64,000 nucleotides of DNA from Voacanga thouarsii (taxonomy: Eukaryota; Streptophyta; Magnoliopsida; Gentianales; Apocynaceae): positions 62,001 through 126,000 of the forward strand of contig JANUWF010002353.1 of the NCBI GenBank assembly GCA_026120185.1, written 5' to 3'. Below the pieces are notes generated by a model. It was given only the letters and a program-made list of their open reading frames with translations, was not told where the DNA came from and ran no database searches. Shown here piece after piece: positions 12,223 through 26,664 of this stretch; within the stretch, counting starts at the first letter, position 1; the number at the start of each line of letters is the position of its first letter. Both the position numbers and the translations under genes were made by a program.

Positions 12223-13185
12223 TGTCATGGTTTTAATGATCAATTTACCAACCTCATTAGCTCATTAGGAAAACTCCTTATGTTGTTTGTAGTACTGGAT
12301 AATCTACTGATGAACAATGGTTAGTGATATATAGGAAAAATTCCTTATGTTTTTTGTAGTACTGGACTGAATAGTAAGAGTTGTAAAACTTTTGCGAGTG
12401 CAGTTGCGTGTAAATAATCATGTACGCAATTCAGCTATGGTTTTACCGGTGTTTTCAAATATCTTCTTGCAATAATTACTCTTCCTACGTTCAAGCAATA
12501 AGATGTTAAATTTTGAAGTCCAAGCCATAGATTGATGGTAAGGGAAGACTAGGGAGTACTATTACATCATGATTTTAACATCCCATTCAAATTTGTATAT
12601 GTGAATATTAGATAGGCATTTGCAGCGCCAAAAATCCAACCCCCCACGCCCAAAAAAAAAAAAAAAAACATTTGGGATGTCAGTTTTTAGTTTGTTGTGC
12701 TTGCAATATGATTTGACATGCCTGTTTTGTTTTGGTTGAATTGAAGTGGGCTTGGGTGATAACATATCCATTCATTTCTATATGTCATTTAATGCTATTG
12801 GACTTTTTCATCAACAAATGCATCTTATTTGTTGAAATAATAATAATTATTTTTTAAATATCGCATATGTTTGAAGTTAATCCAGTAAATGACTTTTCAT
12901 ATATGACTAATGGCATGTCAAAATGTTCAGCACCCTCTAATATTCTTGCTTGTTAGCTCAACCAAATTGAAAGTATTGAGCTTCACTTGGCCGTAAAGCA
13001 TGTAGATTAATTTGTAGTAGGGCTTTCTAGCATGTAATATATGTAAATCTCTGGCAGTAAATTGACTTGGCATATTTTTATAATTAATATAGAATTTCCC
13101 AAAAAATTATACAACCTTAAACTTGTTTCCTTTGATTCCTTGATATTTACCGCCCAACTTATGCATGTTGTACTATGTATTTATA

Positions 13186-13500
13186 TACTTCCTCCGTTTC
13201 AAAATATTTGTTCGCAGAACTTTTTTATTTTGTTTCAAAATACTTATTCATGTATATATTTTTAGAACTAATGATTAATTTCTTCTTATTATACCTTTAT
13301 TTATTCCAAGTTAACTACACAATTTTCTAAAACTCTTCTTTCTTCTTCCTTCTTGGGAATTTTCACTAACCAATAGTTATAGTGTTTTTAATATAAGTAG
13401 AATATGAACTTTATTTAAATTATTGTATTGTTTTAAACATCCTTAATCCGTGTGTAAAAAGTTTCATGAATAAGTATTTTGAAACTTCTAAACTTTTCTT
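13186..13500. mobile_element. Diverged Stowaway-like MITE
   Basis: The left end TA-CTTCCTCCGTTTCAAAATA is mirrored near 13470-13490 by AATAAGTATTTTGAAACTTC. The outermost bases of the right end have drifted, so the exact right border is uncertain. Confidence 0.6.
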
Positions 13501-13729
13501 GGACTAATTAAGTACATTTCGTGGTCAATAAGGATAAGGAAACAGCAAACTTAAGAAACAGCAAGGCATAAGGGTAATGCCATGTTAGAATTGTTCGAAT
13601 TGAGATTTTGACTGCGCATGAAGACAGCACTAAAGGACACTCTCGGAACAACACATTTATTATAAGCCATTTTCACCACACATTTATACATTACTATTGT
13701 TCTCTTGTTTTTTTTTTTTAAATTTACAT

Positions 13730-13850
13730 GAGGTTTCCGGACTTTCGATGGAAGACCGTCATGTAAATCTCCCAACACTCGCGGTAAAAGTCGAACCAGT
13801 AACCGTGATGTCGCGAATGAGACGGTCTGCCAGCTCGCCTACCATCATTG
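13730..13850 (-). repeat. SINE-like, tRNA-derived head (minus strand)
   Basis: On the minus strand GGTAGGCGAGCTGGCAGACC resembles an A-box region and GGTTACTGGTTCGACTTTTA contains a B-box (GGTTCGACT) about 40 nt later. This is the spacing of a tRNA-derived Pol III promoter. No tail was resolved. Confidence 0.4.
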
Positions 13851-14339
13851 TTCTCTTGCTTCTTTGTTCTAAATATACTTTATTTCAATACTCTTTTAGT
13901 TGTGTCGAGTTATATTTGTGGTTACCCTGATTTTATGACCAAAATTTCTTCACTTGAACAGGCATGCCTTGACGTTTTCTGGGGTGAGAAATTCTCACCC
14001 GGAGGGGCTGTAGGGTCGGCATCGGCCTTGGATGGGGATTTGGTAATCATCGGCCTTGCATGGGGATTTGGTAATCAATGTCGCAATTCTAATAGTCCAA
14101 AGATTCTTCAAAGAAAACTCAAAATATCATGCTTCGTGCCTTCAAGTTCAAAAGATTATGATCTTGATAGTACCCACTCTTAATTATTTGACCGTCTTTT
14201 TTGTTGGGTCAAAATATATCACAAACTCAGTAAATTTCTGTAAATCTCTTGAGTTGTTTCCAAATTCCACCAAACACTACTTTGGCTCCTAACAGCAAAA
14301 TATCTATGTAAACACCTCGCTTGATGTGAAGAATGAAAA

Positions 14340-15902
<1,563 letters not shown>

Positions 15903-16737
15903 CAAAATGCCCAGCGTCTCAGTGATTTTTTTTTCATCGTACGGATTGATGTAATGACTGTGTTTCCTTCAGAGATTAGGCGTATAAATTGCTTATATTT
16001 TTGAGTTTGTCTGGTGATCAGTAGGTTGTGGGTGCCATACATGGAAGAACTTTTAACAGTTTAACAATTTGTTCAACAAAGGAGGTGCCCTTACAGCCAT
16101 GGTCAAATTTGTTTAGTTGTTAATCCACTTACGGGAATCACCTACTCTGTCTAAATAAAGCAGATTGGATGAAGAGCTTAACTATTCAATTTTGGATGAA
16201 GAGCTCAACTCCTACTTAATTTTGAGTATCGGGGTTTTCTGTGGTCATCTTCTCACAATGAGAGTGTTCCTTGTCTTTTACACTGTAATGTATATGTGAC
16301 AAATCTGCCACCATGTTGTCGGGGTTGGTAGAGTTTTCACGTTCTCCATCCGATGTAACCAAAAGATCAAACAAGTTAGCTTGGACTTTGGGGGTTGAGG
16401 GTCTCTTCGAGCATTTAGCATACCAAGCAGATGATATCTACCTCTCACACGCCCACCCTCTACTTACCTACAAAAATCGTCTCTCAACAACCAATCTCGA
16501 ACAAAAAGGTTTGAGAGAGAAATTCAAAATGGCTTTGGAAAGAGAGTTTTTTTTTTTATAGAATTTATAAATATTGTATTGAATCTATAAAGTATACAAA
16601 TACATGTTGGCCTTCTTTATGCATCTCGTTCCCTGCATATATCAAACTTGAAGTACTCCAACTCACAGCTCAAACAAACATTAAGCCTTTGAGTGACAAA
16701 TAAGTTATTTCTCTCTCACAAGAATAGCCAAGTGACG

Positions 16738-17270
16738 ATGGACAAAAGGAGAACCTTCACACTTTCTCAGGTGTCCCAGCACAGAGCCAAGCACGATTCT
16801 TGGCTGGTCATTGATGGCCGAGTAATAATTAACACTTGCTCCATGTTCTAATATATACTGCATATTTCTGGCGCTAGCTATTTACTATATAGAATTCTTC
16901 ATTTTTATCTTAATCCATATGACAGGTACTGGACGTGACGAAGTTCCTGGAAGAACATCCCGGAGGAGAAGAAGTCTTGATTGAAGCTTCTGGAAAGGAT
17001 GCAACCAAGCAATTTGAAGATATCGGGCATAGTAAGGTGGCCAAGAACCTGCTCTTGAAATACCAGGTGGGCTATCTTCAAGGTTACACTATCAAAGACG
17101 ATGAAGCAATTGATGGTGCAAGTTATAAGGAACCCAAGACTAAAGAGATGAAAGCTATTGTGATCAAGGATGATCCGACTCCCAAGCTTGCACCTTTACT
17201 AGAGTTCTTTTTGCCTCTTGCCGCTGCTATCTCCTACCTAGGTTACTGCCACATGGCCGGGGCCGACTAA
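16738..17270 (+). CDS. Cytochrome b5 (tail-anchored, ER type)
   Basis: A haem electron carrier on the cytosolic face of the ER, passing electrons to desaturases, hydroxylases and cytochromes P450. Exon 1 (16738-16821) encodes [20 protein letters not shown] then SWLVIDGR. A 104-bp GT-AG intron follows (donor CGA|GTAATA, acceptor ATGACAG). Exon 2 (16926-17270) begins [16 protein letters not shown]. The 142-aa product has the usual length. Axial haem ligands are His39 in HPGG and His63 in IGHS. A C-terminal tail anchor spans about 119-137 ([16 protein letters not shown]), followed by a short luminal end. The frame is clean. The usual Tyr of VYDVT is Leu here (VLDVT), as in some plant isoforms. 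It lies about 11 kb downstream of ISY on the same strand, beyond transposon debris. Confidence 0.9.
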
Positions 17271-17605
17271 AATAATTCAACTCCTGATTTGTCTACTGTG
17301 ATCGATTGAAAAGCAGTCCGTCCAAGTTCAAGTTTTGTAAGTTACCAATTTGAGTTCATGTCATATTCCTAAGTTCTTGTTCCGGTTATGTTTTGTTGGT
17401 TAAATCTGTTCCCTTTTCTTACCAAAACCACAATCAATCGAAGAATCACATTACAGAAATGTATAAATATGTATTGCAGGAAGGCAAAGGCCTTTAAATC
17501 GTGTTAGTTTCAATTGGTGAGTGATTTTTAACTATGCGTGAAGCACATGACCTTGATTAATTTTTAATTAAAATCAGTTGGTTCTAAATAAGAAAGACTT
17601 ACAAG

Positions 17606-17660
<55 letters not shown>

Positions 17661-18232
17661 CTAAATTCAATGTTAATTTGTATAGTTAATTATTTTAAAA
17701 TATCCACTGGATATTGATTGGTGGGTGGCGAGAGGTTATAATTTTAATCAACCTGCAGAAAATATCAGATTCGTTAAAAAGAAAAAAAAAATTCCTAGTT
17801 ACAAAAAGCTAATAAGTTGCAAGGGAAGAAAAAGGAATATATGGATTTCTTTATTCAACAAGATACAAATAAAAAGGGAAGATCAATTTATTGACATTAT
17901 AAAATGTTAATATATTAATTCGTAAGAATATTATAATCTCAATAAAATGTTAATGTATTGTAATCAAGATTTTAAACTATAGTTGTCCTCCTCAAAGCCT
18001 AAAAGGATTAGTTGGGAGTAAATAATATGTTCTCAATTATGACTAATCTAAAAGTGGCATTTTTCAAAACTCCAGAATACAAAACAAACATAGAAGCAGC
18101 AAATAGTTGCTAATTGCGAGTTTGAGCTCGTGAATTAGATCAGAATTACAATAATTAATACATATGTATATATATATATATATATATATATGTAAATATA
18201 TAATTATAACATTGCCAAAGCAGAATATGTAT
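17271..18232. other. Cytochrome b5 3' region and intergenic DNA
   Basis: No gene is visible. It holds an (AT)20(GT)6 microsatellite at 17609-17660 and an (AT)n run at about 18163-18192, 40 bp beyond the stop codon of the KAI2-like gene. Confidence 0.6.
17609..17660. repeat. (AT)n(GT)n compound microsatellite
   Basis: About 20 AT units followed by six GT units. Confidence 0.95.
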
Positions 18233-19128
18233 TCAAAGGGTTTTCTCTACTCGGATGTGACTAAGGATTACTGGTATGGCAGTACCAGGTGCGCTCAGCT
18301 GCGGTATATGTCCTTCCGAGTCGATCACCTCAACCACGGATTCGCTGCCAAGGTGCTGCTGGAGGTACTTGGAAACCCCCAGTGGAACAGCCCCGTCACT
18401 TCTGCTTTGTATGACATGGCAAGGCACTGTAACGTGGGCCAGCAGAGGCCTAATATCGCTGTGGAAAATGGTGTTAACAAGACTTAGGGCTATATCTGGC
18501 CTTATATTGAACAATGTCCTACTATATTCTTGCATTGCCAACGAGTTCAAGTCGCCGCCAACCGCCAACGGTGCAAAACCGGCACACCAGGCGTGGTAGT
18601 TTGATCTCAGGGCTCCCAATAGGTGATCGATATCTTCTTGGTCGAACCCTCCGTAATAATCCACATCGTTCAGGTACCTTTAAGGAAAGCCAAGAAGATT
18701 AATTAGAAAAGAAATTTTCCAATCCCTGAAGAAGTATCTAAAGTATACCGATTTATTTTCAACCTCGGAGAGGCAGAAACCATGACTAGTTTTGTGAAGA
18801 GATCAGGACGATAAACAGAAGCAATGGCTCCGACTGCTGCAGAGACTGAGTGACCAACATAAATGCATGATTCAACTTGGAGCTCTTCCAAGATGGCCAA
18901 GACATCGAGTGCATGGCCGTCGAGGTTGGAGTAGCGTTCGAAGTCATAGTAATCAGGGTTGGTTGAACCAACTCCCATCTGATCAAAGAGAACCACTCGA
19001 TAATCATCCATCAAATGAGGCACCAGATACTTCCACACAGATTGATCAGTTCCGAAGCCAGGAGCAAGCATTAGGTGTTGCTCCCCGGCACCTACAATAT
19101 TGACGTTGTGAGCTTTAAGTGTTTCCAT
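18233..19128 (-). CDS. KAI2-type alpha/beta hydrolase receptor (karrikin/strigolactone-like)
   Basis: Exon 1 is 18764-19128 and exon 2 is 18233-18677 on the minus strand, with an 86-bp intron (CCGAG|GTTGAA to TTAAAG). The product is 269 aa, the family's length. It is a soluble receptor-hydrolase that signals with the F-box protein MAX2 and SMAX1-type repressors. Triad: Ser94 (VGHSVSAA), Asp216 (SRSDGAVP), His245 (SEGHIPQ), matching KAI2 rather than the more distant D14 or DLK2. KAI2 hallmarks include [43 protein letters not shown] and [14 protein letters not shown]. The oxyanion-loop motif usually GHGFG is APGFG, with Pro23 (CCT) instead of His. Asn/Tyr of the usual YDNMGAGTTN is replaced by [10 protein letters not shown]. 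These changes suggest a diverged paralogue rather than the conserved karrikin receptor. The frame is intact. Confidence 0.88.
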
Positions 19129-22100
19129 TTTTCCTTCTGTTCTGCAAAGCTATACTGCAAGGAGGTGATGACTTGTATCAAAATTTATACCCAGAAAAAA
19201 GATAGTAGGATGGTATCATTTATCAAACAGAAGGCACTATCGATTCTACAGAATCTTTTCTGCATGCGGACTCTTGCATATACGTCGAATTCGAAAGCAG
19301 AGGTAAAAGAGAGAATATTTCTCTTTAATTTCTGACCACTTTTTTTTACCAAAAATGAAGAAAAAACGGGTTCTCTTTTCTGGCCACTAATTTTTTTTCA
19401 CCAAAAATGAAGGAAACACAGCCATGGTGGCATGGTATACGAGCGACTCTTGTCGATATTGGTAATGTGTCTGTATCCTCAGGTTGTTCAAATTGCATTT
19501 CCTTTCATTTCTCGCGAGACATTTTCATGGATCGAACTTTAGCCAAAAGTAGATCATTAAGAGTTGGAATTTTACTTGAAATGATGATAAAGAGCTAAAT
19601 CATTCCAGAGTTTGAGTTACGTGACAACATTTTCCTACACGTCAACCAAATTAGAAACTTCAATTTGAACTTCCAACTAGAATGATCTGTTTAGGTTTTA
19701 TTTGAATAGGAATTATTTTGACATAATTTTTTTAAATATAATAAAAAATTATAAAATATGTAAAAGAAAGTTAAAGAGAGAAAATGTAATGTGTTTTAAT
19801 TATATTTTCAAAAAACAAAAATTATTTAGGTTATAATTCTTTTAAAGTTTTAGATTGAGATTCTTTCCACTTCCCTTGCACCAGCTGATCACCAAGAGTT
19901 ATTCTTCTACCGTGAGATTCTGCAACAAACCGTGATTGCTGTGACCGTTGAGAATGAACGAGTGGAGTCAGTCATCCTGCGAGTTACATCACGAGACTGA
20001 GAAGTATCTTACCAAGGACTACGTGTAGGATCATTCATTCATTTGGAACCGTCATCAAGGAAAGAAGAATAGATTGCTTTGCTAGCCAAAGAGGCCGACT
20101 GCAAGTCTGCAACTAGGTGGGATACAATAAAGGACGAAAGACCAATAAAATTCCGATGAGAAACCGAGACAATGAACCAAATTGACTTTGCGCTCCTTGA
20201 AGTCTCCATCAAAATTACCCGAGAAACCCGTGGTGTTTATGGACGTGGCGTTGTTATCCAAAAACTTTTCCTTGCCATATATCTGACTCTTGCATGATCA
20301 GTTTAGGGATTCCTTTCAACTAACCCACCCCCATTGCACAATGGAAAAAGTTCTTGTTAAAAATCTTCACTTCCCTCCCACGAGAGGGTGGCGGCTGTCT
20401 TTTTGGACAGCTTTCATTCACAGAGGTATAGAGTGGTCCTAATTCTTTATCAAGAAACTAGCATTACACTTGATTAAATTTTCACTAGAGATTCAAATAG
20501 TAGATCAGAATCAGACCATTGTTATACTATGTTCTGATAATTCTTGGGGGTAAAAAACAGACTTATATAGACCTGTGCTTTAAGAATTTGTACCATTTTA
20601 AAAACTATATGCAGTCAATGAAAATTGAGTCCTTGCAAGTATTATTTTACAGAACTACATATCTAGAACTAATCATTAAAAAAAAGAGGGCCTGGGATGC
20701 TTTCGATTATATCAATTGGAATCTTAGACTTCTATTGCAAGCCTTTTTTTTTCCCCTCTTTTTTCCAGGCGGGGGTGGGGCGTTGAGAATTTATCCCCGG
20801 TGAAGTATTCGTCATTTGTTTGGTTGGCAGTAGTATCGAAAGGGAAGAGGCAGAAAACGCGGGGTTCAAATAGTGATGCATCAAATAAAATTGAAAATCT
20901 CACCTTGCTTTTTAAAGTTATTTTGATTCTAAATTTCAGTTCTCTCTAAACATACTCCGAGCAGCATAATGAGATAAGTAGAGAAATGGACAAAACTTTA
21001 CCGAGATGGAGCCTAAATCCACAAGTGATATGGACGTATAGCGAGAGAAGTAGAGAAATCGAGACAATTGGACATCATAGTTTGAGTTCTTATGAAAAGC
21101 AGCTTTTGGTTTTAGACATAAATTCCAAAAGAAACACTAAAACAGCCTCGTCTAATAAAAAAGATGTTCCTCTTAAAAAGATTTTCCGACCATAATGCTA
21201 CCATGTAAATCAATCAACAAACAGAATAGCAGAACAATAGGTAGAAATGTATATCAGACAAAAGTTCAGTAGTAGTTCAAGAATGAAGCTTAAAAGGAGA
21301 GAGGAAGAAACAGTACAAAATGCCAGAAATCCGTTCTCAAGCTAATTCGGACAACCAAGCACTTAGTCATGTCCTCCGTATTCACCGGACTGGCATTTCA
21401 AATATACTAACCAGCCAAACCTGTCTTGCCAAGGTAAGGGGAAATTCTTGCGTGCACCCGGTGCACGTACACTAGGTGCCTTGAGTGCTTGTACCACGTG
21501 CATTTTGAGTTGTACAGCAAATGTTGTGTACAATTTTACTGATACAATACTCAAAGCACCCAGTGCATGTAGAAACAATGTTATGCAATTAATCAGTTAC
21601 TCCCTCAGTTTCAAAGCAAATGTCTTCATTTGACCATGAAGCAATATACAACCGTTCACTTAACAAAGTATTATCAAGACAATATCAATTGAGTATGGCT
21701 AATGACGGAAATCTAGATCAGAAAGCATGTTCGCTCTATTCTAAAACATAGGCAACTATTGAAACATCACAAAATAGAAATGGACATTCAATTCACAATG
21801 AAGGAAGTAAATCTTTAAGCAACAAACTAACATTGGGCAGACTGCATGGAAGAAGCATCAACATATATTGATCCTAGAGAACATTATCTCCGTTCTAAGA
21901 GTTCATGATTGTCCTGTCACTTTATACAACATGGAAGAGCCTAATATACAGAAGAAAATAAAATTGAGCAACACTGACAAAAATAAACAGCAACAGCCAT
22001 AAGAGGAGCCATGTGCTATAAGAAACACAGATCAGGACTGCAAGATACAAGCATTGCTCCAAAATTCTAAAGAGAGAAGGAAGAGGTGCGCTATACAATA

Positions 22101-23049
22101 CAAGATCTAGCAAGTGGCATAAACCCATCTCTCTTCGAGATTATACTAGTGTACAACAAAATTTACCTACCGTGACTAAAATTTAAATTTCAACAATTAT
22201 GGGAGATTCGTGTAGGTTCTCTACAGCAATCATAGTAAAACCTGACCGTAAATTTTCAGGTACAAGAACAATATTGAATAAAGAGCGAGAGAAAACCGCA
22301 TCAACCTCCATTAGATAACAGGATCGAGAAGAGCCAGCACATCCTGTTCTTGAACCTCATCATCTCCCCCCCTCCCCAACAGAAAAAAAAGGAAGGAATG
22401 CCACTTAGATTGCATGGAATACCAGTAAAACTGCAGGAGAGATTGATAATACAGTGTAAGTACAAATACAATTAATTCTTTTTTTAAGAAATGATCATGG
22501 ACTAAAATAATGTTTCTTGAACATACATGCAACATAGATTTCTCTTATGAAATAACTTATTTTAATTTACTTTTCAACAATATGCACTAGAAATCTAATG
22601 GAATTATGAACCCCTGACTTTTACAGCCTGTAAAACCATTTACATGTCTAATGGAGAAGAATTTGAAAACAAGCAGGGATAATGCCATAAGAGTTCTAGT
22701 CAAAATGGTGCAAGGCACTAATGATTTAACAAGAAGTATGTTTCCTAGCTACACACTGCATTAATTGCAAACAAATACAGGTATAAAATACATACTTAAA
22801 AAAAATTGCACAAACAAATTAAATGGAGGATTGGTTGATAGGAGCAGTTCAATAAAGCACAAAGCTCTATTTTGATATGATAGTTTTAATAATACCTGTC
22901 TCAACTAACTCAATCATACAGTGTTTCAATGCTTAAAGATGCCCCCATTTGGTCCAAGGAGAGCATAAGAAACAAACAACGAATAAACCATTGGCATTAA
23001 TTTGGAACAGATTATGTTCAGATTGAAGATGCCAAAGCAAACACACCTA

Positions 23050-23345
23050 AGCTACATTTGGGTTGAAGGAAAGGAGATGAGAGGAGAGGAAAGAAGTGTT
23101 GATGGTGTGAGAGGAAAGGAGAGGAGAGAATTGGGTTTTTATGCCATTTGGGTAGTTAATAGGAGGATAGGAAGGGTGAAACTACTAATTGACCTACGTA
23201 TACAAATATACACAGAAACCAGGTTGAGCATTTTAAACTAAACCCAATCTCTCCATTCCTCTCCCTTTCCTTCCCTTCCACTCCACAAAAATTAAGCAAA
23301 ACACTAAATCAATCTCCTTTCCTTTCCTTCCAACTCTTCAATCCA
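23050..23345. repeat. Polypurine/polypyrimidine foldback repeat
   Basis: The left arm GGTTGAAGGAAAGGAGATGA (about 23061) is the inverse of the right arm ATCTCCTTTCCTTTCCTTCC (about 23312). A second pyrimidine block (CTCTCCCTTTCCTTCCCTTC, about 23260) gives a nested pairing. It resembles a MITE, though no target duplication was resolved. Confidence 0.5.
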
Positions 23346-23359
23346 TACATACACTTAGT

Positions 23360-24640
23360 TCCTGAGCACTGAGAATTCATGCTATAGATAATTTGGAAGC
23401 CAAATCGACCAACAACAGCCCTCAGGAACCCAAAGGGGCTTGGAAAAGTGTCTATAACCATAACTAAGGTCACTTTTACAGTCCTTTCCACGTTGTCACT
23501 ATTTTTAAATGACATACTGACATCTATCCCGTGAAAAAATTATTCATTTTCCTTGTACATATGCTAGACTGACTCTTGTCACTTTTCTCAAACACAACAA
23601 AGTCTTGCCTGCAAGTAACAATCTCCTGCAGTCTCCAACATAATATGCTTTCCTAAGCACATCTTTTGTATTCCTTTCTTTCAATACTTAATAGCTACAC
23701 TGAAATTCAACCTCCACCAATGGTATTAAACATGTTTTCAAAACCTTTCCCTGATATCTCCTCTCCCGTGTCTACCTACATCCTCACAGTCACTCACATA
23801 TGTATTCCACAAAGAAACTCTACTTGTCACCCATTTCGGTGTACATTTCAGAAATACATGCTATTGTTAAAATTTTGAACATTTGTCTCCTTGATTAATG
23901 ATTCAAAGTAAGAAACTTTCATTTCCATCCCTCAATCTCCACATCAATAAACACACTCAATCCACATTTATTTGAAACGGATTATTTTGCTAATAATGCA
24001 CAAATATGCTCTCTTCTTTGAAAGGAAAATGTGTGCTTCACCCAACTCTCACTGACTGATAATTTTACTAAGAATTCATGCCTATAGAGATTGTCCGAGC
24101 AAAATCAACCAACAACAGCCCTTAAAAACCCAAGGAGTGTCGTCAAGTGTCTCTAACCATAATTAAGATTACTTTGGGAGTCCTTTCTAAGTTGTCAACT
24201 TGTATAAATGATATAAGAACATCAATTCAATCCAATCCAAAAAGACTTTTTCCTAACACATGCTAGCCTGCAGCCTAATACCTGTAACTATCCTCGAACA
24301 CAGCTAAAGTCTTGCCTAAAAGTAACAATCTTCCGCATTCAACTGAATTATACACCAAACAGGGCAAATTTTCTGGGTCCTTTTCCTTCCAATGCTGAAT
24401 AGCTAAACTGAAACTCCAAGTCAGAACCTTAAAAAATGACATTAAACATGTTTTCAGAGCCTCTCGCTAATACCTTCTCTCCATTGTCTACCAACATCCT
24501 CTCATTTTTTTGTGTCAACTTCCAGAGAATAACTTTTAGTGTGCAGTATATTCCAGAAATGCATGCATATTGTTACGATTTTGAACATTTGACTCCTTGA
24601 TTATTGTAGTGAGAACTCAATTGACTTTTCAAATAAAGAC
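23360..24640. repeat. Diverged tandem duplication, period about 700 bp
   Basis: Landmarks recur in the same order: AGAATTCATGC with CTATAGA (23371 and 24071), CCAACAACAGCCCT (23409 and about 24109), AAAGTCTTGCCT (about 23599 and 24306), ACATTTG-CTCCTTGATTA (about 23879 and 24587). Between landmarks the copies differ by many substitutions and small indels, so the duplication is old. Confidence 0.7.
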
Positions 24641-26329
24641 ACATCCATTTCCATCACTCAATAACCACAGAGATGGAGCACCGCCATCCTAATTCTACTT
24701 TCCAAGATGAAGATCAAAGGTTGCTGAATTATTCTGATTAATTGAATGGTGATAGCACACCCATGTTAGGCATTGTGAATCTCCATAAACCAAAGCCAAG
24801 ACTGCAGACAGATTCCTTCAACTTGCCAAATCACTCTTTTCTGTCTATTCCACTTAACAACCAAACCACCTCGCTGAGAATGGGACTCAGGTAGTTCAAC
24901 TTACTCGAGAACATATAATAGCATTTTCCCTTGAATTGTAAATCAATTTACTCACAGAAGAATTTTTGGGCACCAGTACCAAAGCAAAAGAACACAAGGA
25001 AGCTTCAAGTGCAAAAACTTAGACTGCAGTAGAGTTGGCCATCAACACCCCCCCCCAGCACAAAAAAAAGTGTTTTAATTTCTTTTTTAAAACGACCTCT
25101 TTTAGTTGAAATAAAAATACTAATAATAATTTTTGAATAATAGCAATAATAAAATTAATAAAAAGCTTGAGAATCCATATGGATTGGTTATTACAAAAAA
25201 CTTTCCTAAATGTCCTTATTAATGTCAATAAGGCTACCAATACCATTGCTCAGTTAAAATACCAAAATTTCCCTCTTCCCTTGTAATCACTCAATGCTAT
25301 GACCATTCCAAAACTCTACCCACCACCATTCATTGGAGAATCAAGACCCTTGCCGCCACATTCTCCTCCATTTCCAACACCATCAACAGTGCCAAAAACC
25401 TTCGCCATCTCCGACATTATGGAAGCAATCCCCTCTCTACTGCCAATTATAAACTCACCCTCCAATACAAAACAAAACCCTAGAGGCCATCACCATTGAT
25501 GCAGGAGAGTAGAGAGAGAAGAGAAGAGGAAGAGTGGAATGGAGGGGAGAGAGAGATTTTAATTCGAATATTTCTCTCAATTTTGCCATCACGAACGTCA
25601 GTTTCTTGATCTTATCTTAGTGTCCAGAGGGCAGAAAGGAGGCTGGAATGGAAACAACTTTCATTTTCACCTACTTTTACAATCTATATTCTGAAAATCT
25701 TTTGGCTGCATAAAATTCACTGAAGTTTATGGTTCTGAAATCAAATGACAGTTTTCAAAAGCCAATGCAAAAATGCTGCTTAGTGCTTCGGTAAATCAAG
25801 AATTCCCACAGGTAACTTCCTCCTAATCAACCTATTCTCTTTGCCTAGTATATTAGCTGATCAAAAGTGTACATCAATCCACCAAGTATTTAACTCCCAC
25901 AAGACATGGAATGCGAACAAGTGAGAAGGGTGGGTAGTCCAACTTCTTGTCCGGAACATTTATAAGGCATGATTGTAGTATAAAGGAACTGGACAGGAAC
26001 AGGTAGACATTTCCAAAGGCCCAGACAAAAAGCTACATCTTTTCTTCTTTTATTTTTTATCCTTTGCATCCAACACTCAAAATAAAGGGTTAGATACCAA
26101 TTAAACTGGTGAGACATTTACAATGTAACTGAGACAAAAAGTGCAAGTATGCATCGTTTCAAAAAGAAGAAGGGAATTGAATATCTTTCTGGCTTTTGCT
26201 AGTAGAGAAGGGTCACTAATTACTGATATCAAATAGTAAAACAAGCACTCAGTTAACCACTGATAAAAACAAAATAAGGAAAGCAGATGTTGTCGAGACA
26301 GAATGAAGAGGAAACTATAGATATATTGA

Positions 26330-26347
26330 ATATATATCTATATATAG

Positions 26348-26382
<35 letters not shown>
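26330..26382. repeat. (AT)n(GA)n microsatellite
   Basis: A palindromic TATATATCTATATATAGATA block runs into (AT)n and then seven GA units. Confidence 0.9.
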
Positions 26383-26664
26383 ACAACAAACATAGTTCAT
26401 CTATCTTTTGAGTTTTCTCTACCTTTCAGTTTGTAGACATCCACCTTTCAGAATGAAGGTTAACAAGGAAAAGGGTAAGAAGGTATCTAACAGTTCTCTC
26501 TTAAGTTAGCTACAAAAATGGGTATTTTTGCAATTAGTACCTAGAAGTAATTTTTTTCTATCTAAGACTCAAATGGAATTCTGACTCATCAAGCTGAATC
26601 TACAGGAATGTTGGTTGTTCTATTAGACACAGAACTAAAGGATTTCATGAAGAAAATTAATAAA

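Larger units (their letters stand above)
8500..12260 (+). mobile_element. Decayed L1-type LINE retrotransposon, 3' end missing
   Basis: ORF1 (DUF4283-like domain plus CCHC knuckle) and ORF2 (endonuclease, then the start of reverse transcriptase) follow each other in the order of plant L1 elements. Similarity stops near 12260, just after the first catalytic RT block, so the YADD motif, RNase H and poly(A) tail are absent. LINE copies are usually 5'-truncated; here the 5' side is kept and the 3' side is lost, implying a later deletion or rearrangement. A 33-bp segment around 12267 is repeated at 12333, close to the break. Confidence 0.8.
19129..26664. other. Long stretch without a recognised gene
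   Basis: Between the divergent ends of the KAI2-like and SNARE-like genes no conserved protein could be read on either strand. Contents are GTGCAC-rich palindromic sequence (21451-21570), a polypurine/polypyrimidine foldback (23050-23345), a roughly 700-bp tandem duplication (23360-24640), and an (AT)n(GA)n microsatellite (26330-26382). Part of it could be a long terminal intron of the SNARE-like gene, because a strong GTGAGC donor occurs near that gene's stop codon. Confidence 0.5.

Noticed and set aside
25299..25499. Pro-rich 66-codon ORF
   Set aside because: Low complexity, no homology seen, and adjacent to a purine-rich repeat.
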